Part shown: positions 8,419 through 17,900 of the stretch, piece by piece
Layout: each line of letters opens with the position of its first letter
How positions within the stretch are numbered: position 1 is the stretch's first letter
DNA from: Candidatus Poseidoniales archaeon
GTDB lineage: Archaea; Thermoplasmatota; Poseidoniia; Poseidoniales; Thalassarchaeaceae
Direction of reading: 5' to 3'
Length of the DNA stretch: 52,643 nt
Assembly (NCBI GenBank): GCA_003602515.1
Contig: QQSB01000042.1
Span: 1-52,643 of the forward strand
The notes under the pieces: model-generated
The model's database searches: none
The model's input: only the letters and a program-made list of their open reading frames with translations
Told to the model about the DNA's origin: nothing
Position numbers and translations under genes: made by a program

Positions 8419-9624
8419 TTACTCCCCCCTCAGGAAAGATTCGATTCTATCGAATGCCTCCGATAGTATCGCCACTTCCGGAAGACAGACCATCCTGAAG
8501 TGTCCTTTACCCATCTGGGGGGAGAATCCAGACCCATGGACGAGTAGGACATGCTTCTTGTGAAGAAGATCTAAGACAAATTTCTTGTCATCTTGTGCAA
8601 GAGTAGGTTCTGTAATCTTCACAAACAGGTAAAATGATCCCCCAGGAGATTGGCATTCTAGTCCGTCCATCGATTCGATCCGATTCAATGAGTAATCCAG
8701 TCTTTTCTTAATCAGTTCTCGATGCGATTCTAGCCATCCATGATCCTCCGTGAGTCCGGCAAGGAAACCATATTGGGCGGGAGTCGAAGCGCAGAGACGG
8801 CTACGGAGTAGCCGCTCAACACCATCTCTGACGTTATCCAGCACCCCTCTGGGATCATGCCATGCCATGTATCCTATTCTCCATCCGGGTGCGAAATAGA
8901 CCTTCGAAACTCCATTTAGAGTGATTACTGGGACGTCCGGTGACCTCGATGCGAGTGAAACAAAATCACCCGAAAAGTCGAGACCGTCGTATATTTCATC
9001 TGAGATCAAAGTACACCTCGGGAAATCTCTGGCAATTTCAATTAAAGAGTCGATCTCTGACGGGAGGGGGACGTTGCCGGTCGGATTGTTTGGGTTGATT
9101 AGAACCAGGAGTCGGACGCTTTCGTCCATCTTTGAGCGGATATCATCGAAGTCGATACGCCAACTATCCTCAGAGTCTAGCCTGTATTCGATTGTCTTGG
9201 CACCATACATCTGTGGATATGCCATATAAGGGGGATAATGTGGCCCTGGTGCGAGAATCGAATCGCCCGGCTCCAGAAAGGCTGCAAATAAAATCTGCAA
9301 TGCCTCGGTAACTCCATGTGTTACGTAAACATCTTCCTCCGAGCACGCCCATCCTTTACTGGATTCGGCGTTTGCAATTGACCTCCGGAGCGGAGTGATC
9401 CCATATGACGGGCCGTAACCGTTGTCTTGGGAGTCGAGAGCCCGCTTGTATGCGTCGATCATGTGTTTCGGAGTCTGGAGTCCTTTGTATGCAAGTGGGT
9501 CTCCGATATTCAGCCTGATAATTTCGTGGCCCTGCTTCTCGAGCTCTATAGCTGGGACTACAACGTCCCTGATCGCGTACTCGATAGAAGAGGCACGCTT
9601 GGAAGCATCAACTGAAACGCTCAT
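8419..9624 (-). CDS. Class I pyridoxal-phosphate aminotransferase (alanine/aspartate type)
   Basis: Fold-type I PLP aminotransferase of 401 residues. Motifs: substrate/PLP segment YGPSYGITPLRRSIA, NPNNPTGNV with the PLP-contacting Asn at about residue 177, DEIYDGL with the PLP-ring Asp at about 206, the Schiff-base lysine in GVSKVYFAPGWRIGY at about 239, and the C-terminal substrate arginine in HFRMVCLP. The pattern is closest to the AlaA/AlaT-like glutamate-pyruvate aminotransferases, but substrate cannot be fixed from motifs. It follows alaS with only four bases between, so the two are one operon; an aminotransferase able to make alanine next to alanyl-tRNA synthetase is a sensible pairing. 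Start ATG 9624. Confidence 0.9.
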   Translation of the reverse strand: MSVSVDASKRASSIEYAIRDVVVPAIELEKQGHEIIRLNIGDPLAYKGLQTPKHMIDAYKRALDSQDNGYGPSYGITPLRRSIANAESSKGWACSEEDVYVTHGVTEALQILFAAFLEPGDSILAPGPHYPPYMAYPQMYGAKTIEYRLDSEDSWRIDFDDIRSKMDESVRLLVLINPNNPTGNVPLPSEIDSLIEIARDFPRCTLISDEIYDGLDFSGDFVSLASRSPDVPVITLNGVSKVYFAPGWRIGYMAWHDPRGVLDNVRDGVERLLRSRLCASTPAQYGFLAGLTEDHGWLESHRELIKKRLDYSLNRIESMDGLECQSPGGSFYLFVKITEPTLAQDDKKFVLDLLHKKHVLLVHGSGFSPQMGKGHFRMVCLPEVAILSEAFDRIESFLRGE

Positions 9625-9628
9625 CTTC

Positions 9629-12490
9629 TCACAAACCTAGTAGTTGTCGTGCTGAGTCAAGCGCTGCGGGAATTCCATCCGAATTAGAACCCCCTCCTTG
9701 TGCCATAGTGGGACTCCCCCCTCCGCCCCCGCCTATATGGGAGGAAATTGAATTGAGTATTTCTACAGCATTGTGGAGTTCTGCGGCAGGAGTTCCTTCG
9801 GTAATAGCAACGATAAGCTTCCCCCCGCCATCCTTGGTTCCGAGAATCGCAAGTGTAGGAATTGATGGGTCCCTGGTTAGTTCTCCGAGCATAGACATTA
9901 GTGCCCTAATGCCGCCCTCAACCTCCATAATCGCATAACGGATTCCATCCCTCTCAACAGCAGCATCACCACCTCCACTGGTCCTTAATCTGACTATTTC
10001 TGCCTCCAATGACTCTATCTTCTTCTGTTGTGACTTCCATTCCTCGAAGAATCTAGAAACGGTTGAAGGGAGATCTTCCGAGGAGACTCCTAGGACCTCA
10101 CTTGATTCCCTCAATAGCCGCTCTTGCTCCCTTGCATGCTCGCGTGCCGTCTCCCCTGCCACGATTTGCAGACGCTCCACCCCGTCTTGGACTTGACTGG
10201 AACGAATGATGCGCAACTCCCCAATTCTACCCACTTTGTCGTGATGCGTCCCTCCACAGGCCTGGACGTCGTGGTCGTCGATTCTGATCACCCTTATGTG
10301 TCCTGATTTCGGCGGACCGCCCTGGTATAACTCAAAACCGAATAGTTCGTCTGCTTCGGCTCGTGGCATCATAAGTTTCTCAACTTCATAATCTGCTGTA
10401 ATTACATCATTTGACAGGTCTTCGATACGATTAATCTCATCCCTTGAAAGACGGGAAAAGTGAGTGAGGTCGATTCTAGCGTAGCGTGCCCCCTTGTTTG
10501 ATCCGGCCTGCCAAATATGCGGGCCCAGTATAGTCCGGGCACTTCCTCCTACGATATGCACAGCTGTGTGATGATCCATCAATTGACGGCGCCTGTCCCA
10601 ATTGACTGTACATGACACATCACCTATTGGCACGGGACCGTCAGTTAGGTGATATATGGTGCTATTTTCAATCATGGTGTCGCACACCATTACATCCCCT
10701 ATAGAGCCTTGATCTCCTAGTTGGCCGCCACCCTCCGGGTAGAATAGAGTCCGATCTAGTACTACGTAGTGAGTAGGAGTCTTGGGAACCTCACTAGACA
10801 GGACAAGGGAATGTAAATGAGATTCAGATAGGCTATCGGAACCCAGCACGGTTGCTTGGAAGTTTGTTCTGCTAGTATCCGAATAGTAGTCCATCGATGT
10901 TGAAGGAAAATCACAGGTTGGGAATAAATTAGACTGGGTCTTTTCTTTGGCCGCTGCCTTGGTTCTTTCGGCATTCCTAGATGCCATATCCGCAGCGAAG
11001 CCTACTCTTACGGACATCTCCTTCCAACCCGCCTGGTTAGCAATAGAAATTGCCATTTCTGGGTTCAATCCCCGTTCCTCGGATAGCCTGAATAGAGTCT
11101 CATCGGGGGCTTCTGTGGATTCCAGTGGCAGGTCTCTAAAGGCTGTCTTCACAGCTGCTTCCCCCTTTCGAAGCATTTCGTGGTATCTTATTTCCTCGAG
11201 TTCCAATATCTCCACTAAACCATCTTCGGATTGGATGAAATTTGTGAATTCTAGATTCTTCTCAATATGATGAGTTCCAAGTTCAGACAGTGAGACTCCG
11301 AGTGCCAATTCTTCCTTCATCCGACACACCCTTCTTGACAGCATTCTGACCAAGTATCCTGCCTTCGAGTTACTTGGAACCAATCCATCGCCCAGCATAT
11401 TGCAAATTGCGTGCATATGGTCCGGAATGGCATAGATGCTAGATAACGGCTCAGTGAGTCTTTTCAGTTCTTCAATAGAGACTTTCAGACCCGACTCTTG
11501 TAGCCTCTCTGAAAGTTTCAAGAAAAGTGCGTCGACATCCGTTCCGACATCGATATTCATAATCCCCGCCAATCGTGACAGCTCCCCCAGTAACAAGTCA
11601 GTATTAGCAGAGAGGCCAAGGCCCCTCACTATCTGGTCAAATCCGGACATTTCTTTCAGCCAGTTTACCGATTCTGGATAAATTGCATCATATATCGTTG
11701 GGGTGCCTGCAGCAGCCCAGCAGAACCTCTCAAGCCCGTAACCGGTGTCAATTATCTGCAGATCCATCTCACGATATCTGAGGCCCTTGATCTCAACTTC
11801 GCCCTCTTCATGCTCCTCAAGGTTCATGAAAACTAGTGTAGCCAGCTCCAACCCTCCAACTATGACCTCCAAAGCAGGGCCTGCATTTCCCCCTCCGGAC
11901 CAGGGATTCTCAACATAGGTCAATTCTGTCGGGTTGATTCCGAATTCACTTATGAGCATCTCATCGCAATACCTGACACATTCGTCAATCCAATAGATTG
12001 TATCATCTTCTTTGGGCCTGTTGAAGGCGTGATGAGCCATCATCTCAAATGTTGATAGGTGTCTTCCAGACCTTCCTACGGCAGCAACATCCGTTAATCT
12101 AATGCAAGGTTGGCTGATTACCAGTGGATTTGCTGGAGGAGGGACGAGGCCACTAGTTACGTGCGGTTGGAAGTCAGCGATGCTTGCAATTGTGAGATGG
12201 ATATCATCTCTCCATCTAGCTATAACCGGAAACGGGGAAATTCTGGAGTGACCCTTCTTTTCGAAGAAATCTTGGAACTTCTCCCGCATGGCATCCTTCA
12301 GTTCTTTCCCCCTCATTGGGAATCCAGAGATTATTGGATTTCCAATAAATGTGTATGGATCGTCGGTGCTGTCCCCACAGGTCTCCCTATTTTTGTCTCT
12401 TGTCCAAAATCTGGCACCGGTTACAGAACATTTCTTACAGATATGGCCTGATTCTGACCAGAAGGGAATTTCCACCTCTCCGAAGCTCAC
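9629..12490 (-). CDS. alaS: Alanyl-tRNA synthetase, archaeal type
   Basis: Charges tRNA-Ala with alanine. The archaeal N-terminal cysteine motif (CKKC near residue 20, then ARFWT and ETCGD) precedes the class II catalytic core, recognisable by PVIARWRDDIH, IASIADFQPHVTSG and the long conserved RLTDVAAVGRSGRHL stretch. The editing domain has HHTAVH at about residue 638 and CGGTHH at about 744, the two halves of its zinc site. A coiled coil (SQQKKIESLEAEIVRL) leads into the C-terminal Ala/DHHA1 domain with a poly-Gly GGGGGGSP loop. I choose GTG 12490, with GGGAG five bases upstream, over TTG 12520. Length about 953 aa is normal. It is divergent from rtcB and operonic with the aminotransferase. 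Confidence 0.96.
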   Translation of the reverse strand: MSFGEVEIPFWSESGHICKKCSVTGARFWTRDKNRETCGDSTDDPYTFIGNPIISGFPMRGKELKDAMREKFQDFFEKKGHSRISPFPVIARWRDDIHLTIASIADFQPHVTSGLVPPPANPLVISQPCIRLTDVAAVGRSGRHLSTFEMMAHHAFNRPKEDDTIYWIDECVRYCDEMLISEFGINPTELTYVENPWSGGGNAGPALEVIVGGLELATLVFMNLEEHEEGEVEIKGLRYREMDLQIIDTGYGLERFCWAAAGTPTIYDAIYPESVNWLKEMSGFDQIVRGLGLSANTDLLLGELSRLAGIMNIDVGTDVDALFLKLSERLQESGLKVSIEELKRLTEPLSSIYAIPDHMHAICNMLGDGLVPSNSKAGYLVRMLSRRVCRMKEELALGVSLSELGTHHIEKNLEFTNFIQSEDGLVEILELEEIRYHEMLRKGEAAVKTAFRDLPLESTEAPDETLFRLSEERGLNPEMAISIANQAGWKEMSVRVGFAADMASRNAERTKAAAKEKTQSNLFPTCDFPSTSMDYYSDTSRTNFQATVLGSDSLSESHLHSLVLSSEVPKTPTHYVVLDRTLFYPEGGGQLGDQGSIGDVMVCDTMIENSTIYHLTDGPVPIGDVSCTVNWDRRRQLMDHHTAVHIVGGSARTILGPHIWQAGSNKGARYARIDLTHFSRLSRDEINRIEDLSNDVITADYEVEKLMMPRAEADELFGFELYQGGPPKSGHIRVIRIDDHDVQACGGTHHDKVGRIGELRIIRSSQVQDGVERLQIVAGETAREHAREQERLLRESSEVLGVSSEDLPSTVSRFFEEWKSQQKKIESLEAEIVRLRTSGGGDAAVERDGIRYAIMEVEGGIRALMSMLGELTRDPSIPTLAILGTKDGGGKLIVAITEGTPAAELHNAVEILNSISSHIGGGGGGSPTMAQGGGSNSDGIPAALDSARQLLGL

Positions 12491-12588
12491 TACTACTCCC
12501 TCGGCCACCCCATTGTACAACGGGTCTTGAAGTCAATGCGGGAAATTACCCCGGTGTTTTGAAAGGAAAGCATTTGTCAGCGAGATTG

Positions 12589-14076
12589 ATGGATGACTGG
12601 GCGCGGTTTCTTGAGGATGATGGAGATTCCCTAATGAGGATTAAGAAACGAGGAGAGATGCTGGTCGATGCAGTGATTGTTTCAGATAGGAAACATGTAG
12701 GCAAGAGCGATGATAGGTCATTGGAACAGTTGACCAATACTGCATCTCTGCCCGGAATAGTTGGGGAGGCATGGGGTATGGCCGACTTCCACCAGGGGTA
12801 TGGTTTCCCGATTGGTGGAGTTGTGGCGACCGACATAGAAAACGGCGGGGTGATTTCACCCGGAGGTGTTGGATTCGACATCAATTGCGGAGTCAGACTT
12901 TGCTCGATAGACTTGGGAATTGAAGACCTGAAGCATCTGACTAGGAAAAAGTCGGGCAGTGGGAGTAAGGAATTCGGTAATCGGCTTAAGGCCAGGATTC
13001 CCGCTGGAGAGTCTGGGAAGAGTGGTTACAATCTCAGCTACAACGAGCTTGACGATATCCTAGCAGAAGGTGCAAAGGCTGCTGCCGAGATTGGCCTTGG
13101 ACATGAAGAAGATCTCTCGAGAATGGAGATGAAGGGGAGATTGGAGGGCGATTCGGGGAGTATCTCCGATGTCGCGAAGAGAAGAGGAGTTTCGGCACTT
13201 GGATCGATAGGAAGGGGGAACCACTTCCTCGAGGTGCAAGTAGTAGACCAGATTTTCGATCAAAGAGCCGCTAGAACATTTGGTTTGGAAGAAGGAAGAC
13301 TTACTGCGATGATTCATACCGGTTCCAGGGGTTTAGGATATCAGGTGTGTTCGGAGCACGTGAAAGGACTAGAGGGTAAATTCAGAAAATCAGATGGGAG
13401 GTGGAGGTCGAAAGATTGGGGGATATCTATCGCCGACCCTCAACTCGCCTCAGCCCCATTCTTTTCCAAGGAGGGAGAGTCTTACTTCGAAGCGATGAAG
13501 GCTGCTGGAAATTACGCATTCGCAAATAGGAGTAGTGTGACTCACCACCTGAGGAGCGCACTTAGATCCCACATGGGGGCCGAGGTAGATGTTGGAGTCG
13601 TATACGATGTTTGTCACAATATTGCTCGTGTAGAAGACCACGTGGTCCACGGCACTTCTTGCACTTGTTGCGTACACAGGAAGGGGGCGACCAGAGCATT
13701 TGGAGGGGATAATGATGAGATATCGGGAAATTTCTCCGGCATTGGTCAACCCGTTCTAGTGCCTGGGGACATGGGGACTGCCTCGTACGTAATGGCCGGC
13801 CCGAGCAGTGGTACAAATCGTGCATTTGGGTCATCTTGTCATGGTGCTGGAAGGGCCATGTCGAGAACCGAGGCGAGACAGAAGATTGACGGTGCAAAGG
13901 TGAAAAGAGAGTTGGCCGATAAAGGAGTCGCGATATACGAAACAAATGAAAAGTACCTGTCTGAAGAGGCACCTGATGCATACAAAAACGTAGATGACGT
14001 AATCAGGCTCACGGAGAAGGCTGGTCTTGCTAGGCCGGTGGCCCGATTAAAGCCAGTAATCGTAATCAAGGGATAG
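12589..14076 (+). CDS. rtcB: RNA-splicing ligase RtcB
   Basis: GTP- and Mn-dependent ligase joining 2',3'-cyclic phosphate or 3'-phosphate ends to 5'-OH ends, needed for tRNA exon joining in archaea and for RNA repair. Visible family motifs: GGVISPGGVGFDINCGVRL with the metal-binding Cys near residue 99, GRGNHFLEVQ, IHTGSRGLGYQV, the HNIARVEDH region, RKGATRAF, and GSSCHGAGR with the histidine that becomes guanylylated near residue 416. Length 495 aa from ATG 12589 fits the family; the longer upstream frame would overlap alaS and has no family similarity. No archease gene, its usual activator, is in the window. It ends six bases from the opposing gene at 14083. Confidence 0.95.
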   Translation: MDDWARFLEDDGDSLMRIKKRGEMLVDAVIVSDRKHVGKSDDRSLEQLTNTASLPGIVGEAWGMADFHQGYGFPIGGVVATDIENGGVISPGGVGFDINCGVRLCSIDLGIEDLKHLTRKKSGSGSKEFGNRLKARIPAGESGKSGYNLSYNELDDILAEGAKAAAEIGLGHEEDLSRMEMKGRLEGDSGSISDVAKRRGVSALGSIGRGNHFLEVQVVDQIFDQRAARTFGLEEGRLTAMIHTGSRGLGYQVCSEHVKGLEGKFRKSDGRWRSKDWGISIADPQLASAPFFSKEGESYFEAMKAAGNYAFANRSSVTHHLRSALRSHMGAEVDVGVVYDVCHNIARVEDHVVHGTSCTCCVHRKGATRAFGGDNDEISGNFSGIGQPVLVPGDMGTASYVMAGPSSGTNRAFGSSCHGAGRAMSRTEARQKIDGAKVKRELADKGVAIYETNEKYLSEEAPDAYKNVDDVIRLTEKAGLARPVARLKPVIVIKG

Positions 14077-14082
14077 CGTCAT

Positions 14083-14640
14083 CTACTTCGAGACAAGGAT
14101 TAGTTCTATGTCATCGTAATCCAACATGACGTATTCCTCGAATTTGTCATTTGAATCTCCATTTACGGTCATACTGATATCATACTCTTCCCAATCTGAA
14201 ATGCCGTTTCTGTCGATATCGAAATTTCTATCCTCATCCAAGGACGGTCCTCCGTCCCTATCCCATATCTGAAAAAAGGCACCTAGTGGGACATTCATCT
14301 TGTCGGGAGTCTCGATGTGCAATTTCGTAAATCCGGTTTCTGAAGAGTCATGAACGTGAACCCACCTCATTCCCTCTCGGCAACCGATTTGATCTATCCC
14401 CGTATTTGGATCGATTGGGATCTGCTGCCCGTCCATGATTACTCTCAGATTTGGATGATAGTGGAAAGATATTCCGACATCCTCATGCTGCAAGCCACCC
14501 AAGCACCCATCGGAAACCTCCCAATCAGGTTCAGGGTCAAAAATTCCTGGTTGCAAAAGTGCCACACCGAAGAAGGCCACTGTGGCTACTGCCGCAGCGG
14601 AAAGTAGCCATTGCTCAGTCGACAATGAAGGCATTCCCAT
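14083..14640 (-). CDS. Membrane-anchored protein with His-rich HxHP/VHxHD domain
   Basis: A 185-residue protein with an N-terminal membrane segment at about 12-31 and the rest outside the cell. The ectodomain has the ordered motifs ISFHYHPNL, a short DGQQIPID turn, a Cys in QIGCREG, VHVHDSSETG, LHIETP and a final FFQIWD, which I recognise as an unnamed family of extracytoplasmic proteins in bacteria and archaea with the sequence HxHP..HxHD..HxE. The conserved histidines and the acidic residue suggest metal binding, unproven. Inserted near the C-terminus is a single EF-hand-like DIDRNGISDWEE loop. ATG 14640 or 14634 are equally likely starts. It is convergent with rtcB and follows the small coiled-coil gene on the same strand with a 46-base gap. 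Confidence 0.65.
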   Translation of the reverse strand: MGMPSLSTEQWLLSAAAVATVAFFGVALLQPGIFDPEPDWEVSDGCLGGLQHEDVGISFHYHPNLRVIMDGQQIPIDPNTGIDQIGCREGMRWVHVHDSSETGFTKLHIETPDKMNVPLGAFFQIWDRDGGPSLDEDRNFDIDRNGISDWEEYDISMTVNGDSNDKFEEYVMLDYDDIELILVSK

Positions 14641-14686
14641 GTGTCGTCGAGATGGGGCATTTCACTTGAACTATGGGTAAATGATT

Positions 14687-14848
14687 TTACATCGAATATC
14701 CAATTCTAGGTAAGTTCGTTTGTGGTTGAGCGGAGCCCGATTGGACACCATCAGCCTCTTCCATAATTATCGTCAGCAGAGTATTCACCAGTGCCCTTAG
14801 CTCTTCCATCTCCTGCTTCATATCATCTATCTTAGTTACCTCTGTCAT
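14687..14848 (-). CDS. Small coiled-coil protein
   Basis: A 53-residue frame, MTEVTKIDDMKQEMEELRAL onwards, predicted as one amphipathic coiled-coil helix over residues ~5-33 followed by a Gly/Ser/Gln-rich tail. I do not recognise it. The frame can be opened to TTG 14896, but the TATA-like element at 14902-14910 would put the transcript start near 14880, downstream of that TTG, so ATG 14848 is preferred. A perfect hairpin occupies the predicted 5' end of the message. It is a real gene only on this promoter and leader evidence. Confidence 0.4.
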   Translation of the reverse strand: MTEVTKIDDMKQEMEELRALVNTLLTIIMEEADGVQSGSAQPQTNLPRIGYSM

Positions 14849-14862
14849 TATCGCATCCCATC

Positions 14863-14880
14863 CGAGGGATCTCTCCCTCG
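14863..14880 (-). promoter_or_regulatory. Perfect 7-bp hairpin at predicted 5' end of the small coiled-coil mRNA
   Basis: CGAGGGA-GAGA-TCCCTCG on the minus strand, starting about 26 bases after the centre of the TATA-like element at 14902-14910 and ending 14 bases before ATG 14848. The placement is nearly the same as for the hairpin ahead of the TSP3-repeat gene. Confidence 0.45.
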
Positions 14881-14901
14881 ATGCGTTAATTTCCAAGTTG
14901 G

Positions 14902-14910
14902 CCTATAAAC
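14902..14910 (-). promoter_or_regulatory. TATA-like promoter element of the small coiled-coil gene
   Basis: Reads GTTTATAGG on the minus strand, in the 77-base space between the giant surface-protein gene end and the small frame. It gives a transcript start near 14880. The rest of this gap shows nothing else that I can identify. Confidence 0.45.
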
Positions 14911-14973
14911 AAGACTGGGTCTTTTTCAGAATCAGGAGGTTTTTCGGACGACTTGAAGATAGGCGTGTTCCGT

Positions 14974-17900
14974 CTACTCGTATTCCTCGTCGTATTCCTC
15001 GTCGTAGAATCCCCCGCCAGTTGAGCCCCTGATGATGTAGAATGCCGCTCCCATCAGGGACAGTAGAAGAATCAAAGATCCTGCGATCCAGATCATTCCA
15101 CTGTTGGGCCCGGAGCTCTCTGACAAACTGCTTACCTGTATATCGCTTATCTCGACATTCATGTAATTCGCATTGCCGTAGTCGTCGTCTACTACAAGAA
15201 CCAGCAGTGGTTGTCCGGCGGCAACCGGGATGTACTCAAATTCTGCCCTAACGCTAGTGCTACCTGGAGCGAGGTACAACTCAACAGGGCCATTGACCAT
15301 AGTGGAAACTGATGGTGAGAAAGTCCCATCTATCCTCTGCTCATAGAGCCCCACGGAGATGGTTCCATCGCTCTTACCGGGGTTCTCCCAGTATGTAACA
15401 ATGGTAATGGTGTCGCCAACTAGTGGGTTCTTGGTCGGCGTTACTTGGGAACGAGTATACTGGCCATCGAACTCAACAAGTCGGATCGTTGGAGTCCGAG
15501 GGTTGTCCGGCCCACCGAGTCCTGCCACTTCGTTTCCGGCCTTGTCTGTTGACGTAATCCAGAATGACACCTTGTCCCCATCTTCTATGTTGAACTCCAG
15601 AGACGGCCTGAAGTCTAAATCGCCACGGTACACATGTACCCCCTCAGTGCTTGAGTACCAAGGGACCTCTCCGCTTTCTTCTGTCCCAGGAATTATCTGG
15701 CCGTTCCTCTGGAATGCCCATGAAACTTGAAGGGGGCCGTAGTTCATCCCTATCTCCTCATTGATTGTTATCGTTACCGAGACAGAGTTCATGGAATCGG
15801 TCTCGATTACGGTTAGGGAGGAATCGGGGTATGCATCGACATTGAACAGGGCGGTGGGCGGCTTCGTGTCCACTGTTGCCGAAGCATCGGAATTTGAAAC
15901 AGAGTGTGAAGACCCCGGGGTGCCGATCAGGGAAGTGGTCAACACGGTGACTGGATCGACGGGCTGGAAATTTGGTAGTGACATCTCAACCGTGAAGTTC
16001 CCCGATGAGTCGACTTCCGACGTAGCCTCATAGTTTCCACTCCCGTATAGCATCGATAGTAAGACCGTCAAATCCGGGGTGGACTCTGCTATCGGAACTC
16101 CAGTTCCTTCGTGATAGACGGAGCCACTGACCATGAAAGAGTCCCCCTGGCCCAGATAGAGGGATGTCCCTAGTGCCGGAATTATCGGAGCTGTTAGATC
16201 CTCGGCGTAGCTCGGAATAGCGACAATCCTGTTATCCAAACGCCAAGAAAGTGTGCTTAGCACCTCGGACTCAATCTGATCCAGGCCATCCTCGACAAGG
16301 ACTCTAGGCTTGCAATCGAAATCTTCGTCATCGAATGGTAAATCCCATGACATCTTGAAGCGGACACTCAACTCGGTCACGGAAGAAGTGATGCTCTCAG
16401 TGCTTGCGCTGATAGCCTGCAGCATGCTATTGCTAGGTGATGACAATGTCGAGGAGAATGGTTCGTAGGAAAAGGCACCGAAGTCGCTACTATAACCGCA
16501 CAGGAATACGGTAATATTGTCTATAGTGTGGAAGCCATTTGGCTCGTCTAATCGAACCTTGAACGTGTGTTCCTTTCCTGGTATTAGGAAGTAATCGATA
16601 CTGTCTTGGGTTATTCTGTCCAATGAGAAAGTTGACCCCCCTCCAGAACCAGTCCCGAGTCCGGCTCCTGCGAATTCCACCATGACGTCCTCTGCGACGA
16701 CTACCGATGCCCATGAGTTATCGGCACCGGGACCACCGCCTGTACCGCCATCCTGGTAAGTCAAACCGGCCCAGTCTGTCCCCTCGACATAAAGGTGAAT
16801 CATTTCATTGTCCATGGCGGATACGTCGATTCCCAGGAATTGAACTTGCTGCTCACCAGTTAGGCCCACGCTCAGATCGCTGCTCTGGTACTGATACTCG
16901 CCTTCATCGGCTACTCCGTCACCATTCAGATCATCCAAACCCTCTCTCCAGTACTTCAGAGTCAGGGTTTCCCCCCTTGCTTCTCCTTCACTAATTGTGA
17001 TGTACGGCGAGAAAGTAGTCGGAGGTACGACCATCCCGTCAACGTACTGAAGTCCGATAGGTGTTTGGACCTGAATTGAACCAGCGACAGGAGGATTTGT
17101 ATCTACTTCAATTTCAACTATCGGAGGTTCACCCGTAGTGTCTTCTGCCCCATTGGTTGAGCTCGATGGCCCTACTCTTAGCATCAACGGAGAGAGTGTC
17201 AAAGAGCTTGTGCCACTGGGTATTGAGGCCATGCCGGAGAATTGTCCATCGTCATCGGTCTGCAAGGCATAAATTGCCCCAGAGAGATTCAGTGCTACGG
17301 AGAAGTCCGAAGCAGATGGCCGCTTTGCTTCTTGATCTTGGAAGCGGACAGTTCCAGAAATATTCAGCAAACTTCCATCCTGTACGGGGAATGGATAAAA
17401 CAGAGTGTCATATGTATTGGAAATGACTCTATCAAACTCATCCCTAATTTCGAATGAATCTATCTGCAGGTCGTTCTCGACGGCATTCACACCTAAACGG
17501 CCACTTTGAGATGTGGATGGCCATATTGTTTCGCCGTTCTCGTCATTTGCTCGAGCAACCCAAGTTATGCTATCGACATCGTCCCAATTCCAGTCAATGT
17601 TGAATTTCCAATGAACTTCTATGTCCACATAACCATCGGCATGGACTGCCTCGGTGACGTAGCTGGCGCTGGCCTCAAGAGGGGCGACAGATGACCCATA
17701 GGACTGTGAGAACTGGGGTTCTACTGAGTTAGTTCCCCAGAGCCCGTCCGGACTATTCTCAACCATGAAACTGATTGTCTTCCCATCGGAAGAAGAACCA
17801 ACTAGAGTTATGTCTGCTATTTGCGAGTTATCTGACAAATGGTGATGGCTAGTAACTATCTCAACGAGGTTCCCATCGGGGTAGAGAGTGTTTGGGACGC

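Noticed and set aside
12349-12588. N-terminal extension of RtcB
   Set aside because: It is antisense to the AlaRS start and its Cys/Arg-rich sequence has no RtcB similarity.
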